The notes below the pieces were generated by a model. It made no database searches. It worked only from the letters and a program-made list of their open reading frames with translations, and was not told where the DNA came from. Shown piece by piece: positions 53,041 through 61,092 of a stretch of 64,000 nucleotides of DNA (position 1 is its first letter; the number at the start of each line of letters is the position of its first letter). Where the stretch lies: positions 19,686-83,685 of the forward strand of contig NZ_BCWW01000014.1 of NCBI RefSeq assembly GCF_001894785.1, written 5' to 3'. This DNA comes from Rhodococcoides fascians NBRC 12155 = LMG 3623 (GTDB lineage: Bacteria > Actinomycetota > Actinomycetes > Mycobacteriales > Mycobacteriaceae). The translations under genes and the position numbers were made by a program.

Positions 53041-53170
53041 AGTATCCGGCGGTGAGCTTGTGGCATTCCCATTCGACGTGCTGGTTCTGTCCGAAGAAGT
53101 GTGTCAGCGTCTCGGCGAAGGATGGCCCGTAGAGGGTCCCTCGGTCGGTGTCGATGCGGATGAAATTCAT
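52835..53170 (-). CDS. Hypothetical protein
   Basis: 111 residues, soluble. The sequence (MNFIRIDTDRGTLYGPSFAE, then LTHFFGQNQHVEWECHKLTA) is strand-rich and has many His and Trp. A decayed copy near 49075-49320 on the same strand shows that the family was once duplicated in this element. No known motif. It sits in the middle of a leftward operon of small element genes. Confidence 0.65.
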   Translation of the reverse strand: MNFIRIDTDRGTLYGPSFAETLTHFFGQNQHVEWECHKLTAGYSGGRCTVSTAIRVHHHGQWIVAARSFGSRPVDAIPECAMRFGSSFATAPFDAPELPRWVYEWAYDLLV

Positions 53171-53224
53171 GGTGTTTGCCCCCTCGGGTCATGGCGGCAA
53201 TGCGAAGTGTGCGTTGAATGTTGC

Positions 53225-53524
53225 TCAGAACAGAGGAATTTGGTTGCGCGACGCGAGACTCTCGCGGAGCTCTCGGAACTTGCCCAGAAGGTCTGAGGCG
53301 ACTGCCTCGGTGTGACCGATGGACCGCGCGACGTCACTGAGCGTCGTGCCGGCGGCGAGCGCTTCATCTATCTCACGCCCGACAGCGAGGTCCTCGACTT
53401 CGTCTGTGAGGTCCTCGACTTCGTCTGTATCGAGATGCGCGACATCTGCGGCGGCCAACCGGACAGATGCGAGGGCAGCTCGACGCCGCTCATCGCCCGA
53501 CTCTGTCTCTCTCCGCGCCGTCAC
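53225..53524 (-). CDS. Hypothetical acidic protein with internal DEVEDLxDEVEDLA repeat
   Basis: 99 residues. GTG start overlapping the stop of the DnaB-N-domain gene by 4 bp. Residues ~34-46 hold a tandem DEVEDL repeat encoded by two ~18-bp direct repeats (53394-53430). The C-terminal half (IDEALAAGTTLSDVARSIGH) looks like a small helix-turn-helix. It may be a DNA-binding accessory protein; no family recognised. Confidence 0.6.
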   Translation of the reverse strand: MTARRETESGDERRRAALASVRLAAADVAHLDTDEVEDLTDEVEDLAVGREIDEALAAGTTLSDVARSIGHTEAVASDLLGKFRELRESLASRNQIPLF

Positions 53525-54057
53525 AGTGCGCTGCCGCTGCGGAAGGCGTTCAGGCGGTTCGTCGCGTCACGTTGCGCCCTTCCGATTTCGACGAGCTGGT
53601 CGAACAGAAATTCTTCCGGCGCTTCCTCGGCGAGCTGCTGAATTCTGATCCCTGCGTCGAAGAAGCTACGTCGGTAGCTTTCCGACAGGACCATGCCGGC
53701 GTAGTCGGTTGCCGATGCTCCGCATGCGTTCGCTGCGGTGACGTCGGTCAGTGTTCGACGCAGCCGTGCACCGCGGTGTCCACTGGCACCTGACCGGACG
53801 AGGACGCCCAGAACACTCGCGGGGTCGTGTGGGAGGTTGTCGATGATCAGCCCCTGCACGATGCCGTACAGCTCTCGATACACGGGATCATGGAAATCAT
53901 TGGCCTGCAATGACGCTGCAATGCGGACGGCCTCGTCGGTGTCCTGCAACCACATCAGTGCACAGATGACCAGTGCTTCCGGTGCCGTCTCCGGATGGTC
54001 CGTCAGATCAGCGTGATTGTCGTCGTCGGTGGGTTCGACTGCTCTCAATGGGGTCAT
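53521..54057 (-). CDS. DnaB N-terminal-domain protein
   Basis: 178 residues from the ATG at 54057 (GAGGCGA upstream); the longer in-frame reading is Ser/Thr/Pro low-complexity. The body matches the DnaB helicase N-terminal domain: ALVICALMWLQDTDEAVRIA, NDFHDPVYRELYGIVQGLI and SYRRSFFDAGIRIQQLAEEA. The ATPase domain is absent. It could recruit or block the host replicative helicase during element replication. In plasmids, such truncated DnaB domains accompany replication modules. Confidence 0.8.
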   Translation of the reverse strand: MTPLRAVEPTDDDNHADLTDHPETAPEALVICALMWLQDTDEAVRIAASLQANDFHDPVYRELYGIVQGLIIDNLPHDPASVLGVLVRSGASGHRGARLRRTLTDVTAANACGASATDYAGMVLSESYRRSFFDAGIRIQQLAEEAPEEFLFDQLVEIGRAQRDATNRLNAFRSGSAL

Positions 54058-54166
54058 CTGTTCGCCTCGTTTCCATTCGCGGGTCTGTTGCGGGAGAACT
54101 GGATTCGATATTCCGGCTGCGCTTTGCTTGGTTATGCCGCGTTCGTCTTCATTGCGGACGTGTGGG

Positions 54167-54472
54167 TCAGATGTAGAGAAGGTTCGGTGGTGCGGTGCCG
54201 TCGAACTGCTCGAGGCTGTCGAGGACGGCGTTGTAGTTCTCGGGCCTGCAGCTTCCGAGTCCGATGATGAGGGCACAGGTTCCGTCGAGTGTGACGAGGT
54301 AGGACGGCGGGCTGCCGTTGTCGGACGATGCGTGCTCGCGCGCATCGAGGAGGGCGGTACGGACGGCATCTGCGGCGGCGCGTTTCGCACCTTGGAGATT
54401 GGGTTCTGCTCCGGTTGCGGTAAGTATTTCGGGGTTGTCTTCGGGGTGTGTGGTGACTGTCCAGGTGATCAT
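54167..54472 (-). CDS. Hypothetical small protein
   Basis: 101 residues from the ATG at 54472; the open frame upstream is not coding-like. The sequence (MITWTVTTHPEDNPEILTAT, then QGAKRAAADAVRTALLDARE) begins with strands and continues with a helix. ALIIGLGSCRPENYNAVLDS is in the second half. It has no recognised motif. Gene of the leftward operon, 109 bp upstream of the DnaB-N-domain gene. Confidence 0.6.
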   Translation of the reverse strand: MITWTVTTHPEDNPEILTATGAEPNLQGAKRAAADAVRTALLDAREHASSDNGSPPSYLVTLDGTCALIIGLGSCRPENYNAVLDSLEQFDGTAPPNLLYI

Positions 54473-54647
54473 CGTTGGTTCCCTGTCGCTCGTGCCGGCT
54501 AGCTGCTTGTTGTCGAGGGTCACACGAGGTCCGGAAAAAAGGATTTGACGCGGAGACCAATCAGGCGACGGTGTGGATAACTGTCGTGTCGAGTCAGCCT
54601 GTGGACAAACGACGTTCGGCCCCGGGGCTAGGGCCGAACGTGTGGTA

Positions 54648-55214
54648 TTAGACGTCGTCGAAGACATCGAGGAGTTTGGCGGGGTCGCGACGGTAGCGGC
54701 TGCCGTCGAGAAATACTCCGACAGCAGCGCGGTGAACGCGTCGGAGTTCGGCCATCAGTGTGTCGTACCCGATGCGGTCGGTGATGCGCCAGGTCACTGG
54801 CCCCATGTGCAGGTCTACCCAGTGGATGGTGCGACGTTGTTCGGAGCTGTAGCGGTGGTGTGGGACTGCGGTGTGTTCGGGGCTGTCGAGCCATAGGACG
54901 GAGATCGCAGCGGCACCGAATTCTGCGCCTGGTTGGGCGGAGTGGGGGGCTTGTCCATCGGCTCCGGCGAGTGCGGCCCGGACGGTGGCGAATCCGGTGA
55001 TGACTGCGGATACTGTTTCGGCGCTGCGGAAGGTCATCATGACGTGACCTAGTGCGACGATCATCTGCGCTTCGTCGGTTGCTGCGGAGGTAGCGGTAAT
55101 GGTGGCCTGCTGGGGTCCGGCGACCAGGACCGTGGTGTGGGTGACAATTCCGGTGGTCCGGGCATTGTGTGCGGCGGTGGTCCGTCGTCCTGTGCTGGAA
55201 ACATTCTGCGGCAT
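54648..55214 (-). CDS. Hypothetical protein, probable first gene of the leftward small-gene operon
   Basis: 188 residues from the ATG at 55214; the frame opens further upstream but that part is low-complexity and overlaps the repeat region. The N-terminal half is Thr/Ala-rich (TTVLVAGPQQATITATSAAT). The C-terminal half has a distinct folded look (RRTIHWVDLHMGPVTWRITD, then RIGYDTLMAELRRVHRAAVG). No family recognised. A repeat-bearing intergenic region lies upstream. Confidence 0.6.
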   Translation of the reverse strand: MPQNVSSTGRRTTAAHNARTTGIVTHTTVLVAGPQQATITATSAATDEAQMIVALGHVMMTFRSAETVSAVITGFATVRAALAGADGQAPHSAQPGAEFGAAAISVLWLDSPEHTAVPHHRYSSEQRRTIHWVDLHMGPVTWRITDRIGYDTLMAELRRVHRAAVGVFLDGSRYRRDPAKLLDVFDDV

Positions 55215-55656
55215 GTCGGGCTCACTTTCTGTTGCGGGACCGGCTCCCCCGGCCCTTTCGCTCTGCCAATTTCTTTCGCCGTCATCTGGCTCGAAGGAGA
55301 GAAGGCGGCGCACTGGACCGGCGTCCTGGCCCTGATCCGAAAAGTTTTCAGCCGCAGGCGCTTTGAAAAAGTTTTCGGAGCCCATCGGGCCGGAGCAACG
55401 CGGAGTCAGGGTTGGGTAAGACGGGTCAGGGTGTTGCAAGCTCGACCGGAGCCAGATGTGCGAAAGAAATAGTTCTTCCTGCAGGGCGAAGCGCAGCGAA
55501 GCTCAATCCGGAGACCGCCGGAGGTGGTCCCAGAGCAGCGCGCGCCTCGGCGCAGACTGAGCCATCCGGGCGCGACCACCTCCCAGCCATCAACAGCCTG
55601 GGGCGATTGCGCGGGAGCGACGGAAAGCAACCAAGGTCGATGTCGCGGCAGCACTT
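55215..55656. promoter_or_regulatory. Intergenic region with repeats, candidate promoter/protein-binding region
   Basis: 442 bp. Two copies of GAAAA(A)GTTTTC, near-palindromic, lie at 55339-55349 and 55365-55376. A perfect 10-bp inverted repeat GGAGGTGGTC/GACCACCTCC lies at 55520-55529 and 55574-55583. It separates the SpdB-like gene from the leftward operon it probably drives. No gene was seen. Confidence 0.5.
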
Positions 55657-56532
55657 CTATCCTGCGAACATCCGATCACGCTCGCTGGCTGGCTTGTCAT
55701 CGAACTTGGATTCCCCGTCCTGGCGGCCCTCGACGATCCCTGCGGTGACTTCTTCCCACTTCCGATATCGGCGCATCGCGGTCGATGCAACGGAGCCGTC
55801 CGTTTCTCTACCGATTCGTGCCCACGACCATTCGCGGTGGGCGTGTCGGAGCCGCGCTGTTTCCGCAACTTCCGGTGTGAGGCCCTCTACTTGGAGTCGA
55901 GGCGAGTCCGCCGTCTCGAAATGTTCTCCCCGCGTGCCGTCTTCGCCCTCTGAATCATCCTGGCTCGGGCTGCGGCCTTCTTGGCTGAACTCGGTGTCTG
56001 TCCAGTCCGGCTCCTCTGTGGCAGCACTTGGAGTGAATTCCACTCTGACGGCCCCGCGGGGCGCACGAAGTATGACGGCCAGCACTTCGGTCATCGCAAG
56101 GAGCGCAATCGGTGCAATGGTGGCAATACCCGCCGAGACTACGGCCGGAAGCAAGGTCGCACTCAACACTGCGTGGTACGAGTTACCCGCAATCGACGCC
56201 GATGCGGCAACACGCAAGATCGTGACGACGAAGCGACGGCCCTTGATCGTGCGGTTGTCCGTGTGATTCGACAGCGCAATGGCTGTCACTGTCGTCGAGA
56301 CAATTGCGCCGTCCAACACGATTGGAATCACCCACGCTTCGCCGGGGCCGATCCCAGCCATCACCGCGAGATCACGTAACACAGCGAAACTGAGCCAGAA
56401 GGACGCCCCGGCAATGCCTACTGTCAGCGCAATGGCCGTTGCGAGGGCCCACTGCAAGATCGCTGGATGGAGCGCAACGACGTCTGTCGGCTTCGTTATC
56501 AACGGGGTTGCCGCGGAATGTGATCGGCTCAT
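55657..56532 (-). CDS. DUF2637/SpdB-like membrane protein with C-terminal HTH-like tail
   Basis: 291 residues from the ATG at 56532 (ATGA overlap with the ParB-like gene). Four transmembrane helices (~27-50, ~60-80, ~95-115 and ~120-145) carry the DUF2637 pattern SFAVLRDLAVMAGIGPGEAWVIPIVLDGAIV. The C-terminal half is acidic and then HTH-like (LTPEVAETARLRHAHREWSW, then ARIGRETDGS). DUF2637 proteins are linked to spread of actinobacterial plasmids in mycelium and to SpdB. Third gene of the parA operon. Confidence 0.82.
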   Translation of the reverse strand: MSRSHSAATPLITKPTDVVALHPAILQWALATAIALTVGIAGASFWLSFAVLRDLAVMAGIGPGEAWVIPIVLDGAIVSTTVTAIALSNHTDNRTIKGRRFVVTILRVAASASIAGNSYHAVLSATLLPAVVSAGIATIAPIALLAMTEVLAVILRAPRGAVRVEFTPSAATEEPDWTDTEFSQEGRSPSQDDSEGEDGTRGEHFETADSPRLQVEGLTPEVAETARLRHAHREWSWARIGRETDGSVASTAMRRYRKWEEVTAGIVEGRQDGESKFDDKPASERDRMFAG

Positions 56533-56882
56533 CGGATTCTCGGTCCTCGTGCGAGGGGGCCCGTTCGTTGCGGGAACGGCGCACCGTCGTTGAATCTGTT
56601 GCGCAACAACTCCAAGTAGTCTTCGATCGCCGCATTGACGAGATCCGACGGGCCCCGCGGCGCGCCGGGCGTTGCGGACAGCGCTTCGGCTGCGTTGAGA
56701 AGATCGTCGACGGTGGACTGGTAGAGGTAGTACGAACGCTTCTGTTTTGCGTTGTCCGGTGACGGTTGCGCACCGGTCTCGGCCGACGAAACAGTGTCGT
56801 GGGGCTGCCGCGAGTTCTCTGGCGGATCGACCGGGCTCGATCCGGCGAGTGCGCTCTTCATACGTTCGGGCCGGGCCATCAC
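56529..56882 (-). CDS. ParB-like ribbon-helix-helix partition protein
   Basis: 117 residues, ATG overlapping the ParA stop. A disordered N-terminus of ~45 residues precedes a ribbon-helix-helix-like part (RSYYLYQSTVDDLLNAAEAL, then GPSDLVNAAIEDYLELLRNR) and a basic tail ending FNDGAPFPQRTGPLARGPR. This is the layout of small centromere-binding proteins that work with actinobacterial plasmid ParA. It should bind the centromere, probably the repeats upstream of parA, and stimulate the ParA ATPase. Confidence 0.78.
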   Translation of the reverse strand: MMARPERMKSALAGSSPVDPPENSRQPHDTVSSAETGAQPSPDNAKQKRSYYLYQSTVDDLLNAAEALSATPGAPRGPSDLVNAAIEDYLELLRNRFNDGAPFPQRTGPLARGPRIR

Positions 56883-57667
56883 AGGTGTCCCTTCGTGAGT
56901 AGCGCGAGAGTGTCGCGGTAGATCGTCGACAGGCTGCGAGATTGTGTTGTCCCCCAGTCGACGAGGCTGGTTTGGGCCTCCATCGAGTCTTTGATGACAA
57001 CCCGCTTGGGAACGGCGTCACCGAGGATGTTGATGCTCGCGGCGATCTCGATCAATTGTTCTCGGCCGCTGATTGTCGCGATCTCGTGGAGGTTGACGAT
57101 CGCACCGAGCATGGCGAGGTCCGGGTTGTAGCTGCGCTTGACTGCATCGATGGTGCGCAGCAATCGCGCGAGTCCATTGGCTGAGAACAGCGCGGACTGA
57201 GTCACGACGACGGCGGCGCGCGCTGCAACAAGGGCGTTGATAGTCAGCAGATCGAGGCTGGGTGGGCAATCGATGAGGATCACGTCGTACACGCCTCGTA
57301 CGACGTCGATTGCGTCGCGAAGCCGCCGTTCTCGGCCGGCACCGGCGACGACCAATTGATCGCGGACATAAGCCAGGGACTCGTTCCCCGGCGACGTGGG
57401 TACCAGGTCTACGCCAGGCCAGATGGTGGGGACGACAGCGTCGGCGATGGTCGCGTTCGACGACTCGGCGAGTACGTCGGCAACACCTAAATCGTCGCTC
57501 TCGAGTTCGGTCTTGGTCAGGACTGTGCTGGCGTTGCCTTGCGGATCCACGTCGATTACGAGTGCTCGCTTCCCTGCTTGGGCGACGGCGTAGGCGAGGT
57601 GAAAGACGGTGGTGGTCTTACCCACGCCGCCCTTCTGGTTGCAGAACGCAAAGATGTCAGCGGGCAT
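56879..57667 (-). CDS. parA: ParA partition ATPase
   Basis: 262 residues from the ATG at 57667; GTG at 57679 is an alternative. Deviant Walker A NQKGGVGKTTT (~residues 9-19), VIDVDPQGNAST, switch II/Walker B LIDCPPSLDLLT and a C-terminal ParA signature are intact, unlike the T4SS-linked ParA-like protein. With its ParB-like partner it segregates DNA to daughter cells, which implies that the element has an extrachromosomal stage. Start of a coupled parA-parB-spdB-like operon. Confidence 0.93.
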   Translation of the reverse strand: MPADIFAFCNQKGGVGKTTTVFHLAYAVAQAGKRALVIDVDPQGNASTVLTKTELESDDLGVADVLAESSNATIADAVVPTIWPGVDLVPTSPGNESLAYVRDQLVVAGAGRERRLRDAIDVVRGVYDVILIDCPPSLDLLTINALVAARAAVVVTQSALFSANGLARLLRTIDAVKRSYNPDLAMLGAIVNLHEIATISGREQLIEIAASINILGDAVPKRVVIKDSMEAQTSLVDWGTTQSRSLSTIYRDTLALLTKGHL

Positions 57668-58837
57668 GGTGGGTCTCACTTTCCATGGATGAATGGGACG
57701 AACTGGCGGTATTGCGGGTATGGGATGTCATGCACGCCTTGGAACCGACGGATGAGTCGCACCCTGTAGAAGTGTTGGATGTATTGCAGGCAAGGGGCAC
57801 GAAACGCGAGTCGCGTGCCATAGGCGAAATGCATGCCACAGGGGTATGAGAAGCGTTTAGTACCAACACATCCCAAGCGCGACTCGCATCCTTTGTGGGT
57901 AATGGAGGTGTAACCACCGCGGGACGTATGACTCCCGTCGCCAGCGAGTCATCTGAAGCACTCTTTGCGGGTAATTCAGGTACGTCAGTTTTGCGGGACG
58001 CCGCCGCACCGCTAGCGGGAGCGGCCTGCACCGGCGAACTGCCGCGCTTGAGCTGAAGTAGCCAAATATGTTGCTCTGTTTGGATCTTCGGGGAATCGAC
58101 GTGCACAACGGATAAGAGCAAGAGAACGGCAAGGACTGAACGATCGAGGTCCGAATGACAGTTCGCCATGAAAGGCAACTCGTTGGTGTCAGCATGGCCG
58201 ATGGGTCGAGAGCTCAACTGGTACCTCCATAGTGATGACGGATGAAAGACAAGGGACTTCGTTCATTCCCTCCGGACCCCCCATGGCCCCTGAGCCAATT
58301 TCCGCACCCACGTTGTCCGCTCCACGTCCGATAGCCCCGCGCCTCGGTGGGCGCGCGGCTAATCGGTATCGCCACCGGTTCGATGATCAGTCGAGCTGGT
58401 GGTGCCTCGGGGCCGGTCTCCGAGGATTTACAAAGGGTGCACAGGCCGGCGGCAGGCTGGTTGTTCGTCGGGCTCTGCCAGAAAACGACGCTGCGACAGC
58501 GACTGCGGGCGGACTTCAACGGCACGCCAGACCCACGCAGGGGTACGGCGTTACCTAGACAACCGCGAAAACAGTGTGTACGCAGATGGATTCACCTAGA
58601 CATGGGTAAATCCGGCCTCCGATCATCCCCGCTCTACGTCGACAACATCCCGAAGCAGAGTGAGGGCATGAGCGCGGCAAAACGCCTTGTGAGGCGCGTC
58701 AGGACCGATTAGTATCCGAGGACGAAGCTCCTTCCTGCAAGGTGGGGATTTCGAGGACGCCCTCGGCACCGGTGCTCGTAACACCGGAACTCGCCGGGGG
58801 CGTCTCTAGTTCGTACGGGTCTGCAGTGAGAGACATG
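57668..58837. promoter_or_regulatory. Gap with repeats upstream of parA, candidate centromere
   Basis: 1.17 kb with no well-supported gene except the small ORF at 58699-58836. Near parA a motif GAGTCGC recurs (about 57754-57760 and 57809-57815, reverse copy GCGACTC near 57879-57885) and a direct repeat CTTTG(T/C)GGGTAAT-N2-AGGT is at ~57891 and ~57964. Such repeats are what ParB-like RHH proteins bind. The right part (58230-58700) is featureless. Confidence 0.45.
58699..58836 (-). CDS. Possible 45-residue protein after the excisionase gene
   Basis: The ATG at 58836 lies 1 bp beyond the excisionase stop on the same strand. The product (MSLTADPYELETPPASSGVT, then STGAEGVLEIPTLQEGASSS) is acidic, Ser/Thr-rich and probably disordered. 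There is no ribosome-binding site, so it would rely on coupling. Weak support. Confidence 0.3.
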   Translation of the reverse strand: MSLTADPYELETPPASSGVTSTGAEGVLEIPTLQEGASSSDTNRS

Positions 58838-59035
58838 TCAGGCAACGCCCGAGCTGACGCGTGCCGCCTCCTCCAGTCCGACGATGTACTCGTCAATGGC
58901 CGTATCGGGAATCAGTCGGCGCTTACCGACCTTGACGCTGCGAATCTCACCGGCCGCAAGCTTGTTGAACAGGTTGGAACGTCCGAGACCCGTCCGAGCC
59001 ATCGCTTCCTGGACCGAATACAACCGTCGAGACAT
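58838..59035 (-). CDS. xis: Excisionase (Xis)-like winged-helix protein
   Basis: 65 residues from the ATG at 59035, with AAAGGA upstream. The sequence YSVQEAMARTGLGRSNLFNK then LAAGEIRSVKVGKRRLIPDT is the HTH_17/excisionase pattern: a MerR-like helix-turn-helix that reads a short site and ends in a strand pair. It would bend DNA at the attachment site and steer the integrase toward excision. The integrase gene lies 765 bp away on the other strand, past a divergent XRE gene. Confidence 0.85.
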   Translation of the reverse strand: MSRRLYSVQEAMARTGLGRSNLFNKLAAGEIRSVKVGKRRLIPDTAIDEYIVGLEEAARVSSGVA

Positions 59036-59160
59036 GGTGTTTCCTTTCCGCATTCTGTGTGACGAAGCCACAATCGCGCACTCAACCGAGTCCCATCCAT
59101 GTGGTTCCACCACAACGTAGCAATTCAGTAGCGCCGCCACAACACTTGCGAAAAATCAGC

Positions 59161-59174
59161 TAGAATGCGTGCTT
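59161..59174 (+). promoter_or_regulatory. -10 element of the XRE gene, possible leaderless start
   Basis: TAGAAT at 59161-59166 ends 8 bp before the ATG at 59175. Transcription would start at or next to the ATG, and no ribosome-binding site is present, so a leaderless mRNA is likely. No clear -35 box is visible. Confidence 0.5.
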
Positions 59175-59807
59175 ATGACACAGTCTTGGGCTGAACAGCT
59201 AGTGGCCCGCGTCGCCGGCGAAGTTCGACGACTCCGAGGTAAGGAGCACTCGGCTCTGTCAGCGGCGAAGCTCTCGGATCGCACCGTCGATATCGGATTC
59301 GGGATCTCACGGTCGGTAGTCGCAGATCTGGAGACAGGGCGCAAGAAGAGCATCGATGTTGCTGAATTACTTGTCTTGGCAGCAGCACTCGGCGTATCGC
59401 CGGCCCAACTTCTGTACCCAGACCTACCCAAAGGCCCAGTCGAGATCCTGCCTGGGCTGGAGCAAGAATCGCACGACGCTCTTCGATGGTTCAGCGGCGA
59501 AGCAGGTCTCATGAAGCCGTCGCCAGACTGGACCGAAACCGACACCGAAGAGTCGGTCGGGATGTGGGTACGTGAGCAGTTCGACCCTCGAAACGACCGT
59601 GTCGGCATCACACGCGAATGGCTCCAGTCGCTACAGACGATGCGGCGCGCGCGAGTTCAACTGCGCAACGGTTTGTCGAAGAGCGAATCGGCAGAGCACA
59701 TCGAAACCATGCAAATGGCCTACGAGGATGCGCGCAGGCGGTCGGAGGACCTCTTTCACAAGATGACCGAACTGGGAATGGCGGTCGGAGACGAACTAGA
59801 TGGCTAG
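59175..59807 (+). CDS. XRE-family regulator next to integrase
   Basis: 210 residues from the ATG at 59175. The N-terminal HTH (SAAKLSDRTVDIGFGISRSV, then VADLETGRKKSIDVAELLVL) is followed by a linker and a C-terminal helical domain with a coiled-coil look (TMRRARVQLRNGLSKSESAE). It diverges from xis and overlaps the integrase start by 8 bp, so it probably controls the integration/excision switch, repressing xis and its own operon. It is longer than a minimal phage repressor, but lacks a cleavage motif (no LexA-like Ser/Lys region seen). Confidence 0.88.
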   Translation: MTQSWAEQLVARVAGEVRRLRGKEHSALSAAKLSDRTVDIGFGISRSVVADLETGRKKSIDVAELLVLAAALGVSPAQLLYPDLPKGPVEILPGLEQESHDALRWFSGEAGLMKPSPDWTETDTEESVGMWVREQFDPRNDRVGITREWLQSLQTMRRARVQLRNGLSKSESAEHIETMQMAYEDARRRSEDLFHKMTELGMAVGDELDG

Positions 59808-60999
59808 GGACCCCTTCAGACTTGGCGAGTGGGGTCGAATCTCGACCACGACGTCGGGTGGCGTCAGCGTGGCGCGCGTTCGCATCAGAGATCAGGACGG
59901 CAAGCGACGGCTGGTCGAAGCTCGTGGAAAAACCGCAGCCGAAGCGCGGCGCAAACTGCAGGAAAAAATTGTCAACCGTGAACCACCACATCCTTCTCAG
60001 CGTGCTGAACTGAGCAAGACGTCCACGATGTCGGAGCTGTTCACCTATTGGATAGCTCAGAAGGCGAAAACTGTTTCGCCGCAGACAATAACGGGCTACA
60101 GGCAAGCATGGAACGCCTACTGCGCGGCAGCTGTAGGCGAGATCCTCATCCGTGAAATGACGGCAGGGAAGGTTGACTCTCTGATCAATTCGATCGCAGA
60201 GAGGACCATGAGTGGCGCTCGGATGTCGCGGATCGTGATGTCCGGCATGCTCGGTATCGCCGTACGGTTCGACTTCCTCAGGCACAATCCAGTTCGCGAT
60301 ACGCCGAGACCGACCCCAAAGAAGTCCGCAGTCCGCGCGCTGACTCCCGACGAGCTCGACGAATTGCGCGAACGCGTGCAGAACTACTCTCGCCACCAAA
60401 CCGTCGACGAACATGGGGTCGTACGGCCGAAGCTCGGACAGCGACCCGGTGCCGATCTCGAGGACATTCTTATGCTCCTGATCGCCACAGGTGCTCGCAT
60501 CGGTGAGCTCTTGGCTTTGAAGTGGGACCAAGTCGATCTGGACTCGCCGATCCCGACCGTCACATTCAGCGCAACTCTTGTTGTTCCGCGAGCGGCCGGC
60601 GAACGCCTCTTCCGTCAGAACTTCCGAAAGGGTGATGCACCTCCGCTTACCGTGGTGCTCCCGCCGTTCGCAGTCAGAGCACTCCGACGTAGGCGCGCTA
60701 TGCCAACGTTTCAGAACCCGGAGAACGCGCTGTTCGTGACGGGCACCGGCAATTGGGTGTCGCCGGCAAACGTTCGGAGATCGTGGCGAGCTGCACGCGG
60801 CGACGACTTCGACTGGGTAACTCCTCACACCCTCAGAAAGACCGTAGCCACCTTGGTAAAAGAGACTTACGGGGTCGAAGCCGCTCAGATTCAGCTGGGA
60901 CACGCCAACACAAGGGTCACCGAAGCGCACTACATCCAGCGAGTGACCTTGGCCCCAGACATGAGCGACGCGCTGAACAAGTTTGCGCCCAAGACTTAA
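59800..60999 (+). CDS. int: Tyrosine recombinase / integrase
   Basis: 399 residues. N-terminal arm-binding and SAM-like core-binding domains (MSELFTYWIAQKAKTVSPQT, then ITGYRQAWNAYCAAAVGEIL) lead to the catalytic domain with Arg233 (ATGARIGELL), His343-x-x-Arg346 (HTLRKT), His368 (LGHANT) and the nucleophile Tyr378 (EAHYIQ). All catalytic residues are present. It should join the element to a chromosomal attachment site, usually next to int; no tRNA gene is visible within ~100 bp downstream. It overlaps the XRE gene by 8 bp. Confidence 0.95.
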   Translation: MARDPFRLGEWGRISTTTSGGVSVARVRIRDQDGKRRLVEARGKTAAEARRKLQEKIVNREPPHPSQRAELSKTSTMSELFTYWIAQKAKTVSPQTITGYRQAWNAYCAAAVGEILIREMTAGKVDSLINSIAERTMSGARMSRIVMSGMLGIAVRFDFLRHNPVRDTPRPTPKKSAVRALTPDELDELRERVQNYSRHQTVDEHGVVRPKLGQRPGADLEDILMLLIATGARIGELLALKWDQVDLDSPIPTVTFSATLVVPRAAGERLFRQNFRKGDAPPLTVVLPPFAVRALRRRRAMPTFQNPENALFVTGTGNWVSPANVRRSWRAARGDDFDWVTPHTLRKTVATLVKETYGVEAAQIQLGHANTRVTEAHYIQRVTLAPDMSDALNKFAPKT

Positions 61000-61092
61000 G
61001 CCTAATCACATCGAGGTACGACTGAGCCGATCGCGTGGACAGTCGCCCTGATCCTCCGACGGTCGCTGCCTGCCGCTCGATACAGTAACCAG

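Noticed and set aside
57657..58217. 186-residue minus-strand ORF upstream of parA
   Set aside because: It is low-complexity Ser/Thr/Ala, lies over the repeats that look like a centromere, and has no ribosome-binding site.
58232..58712. Overlapping plus-strand ORFs
   Set aside because: They are Pro/Arg-rich with no family resemblance; neither frame is preferred.
61000..61092. tRNA gene or att repeat after the integrase
   Set aside because: No cloverleaf or T-loop consensus was found by eye in this stretch.
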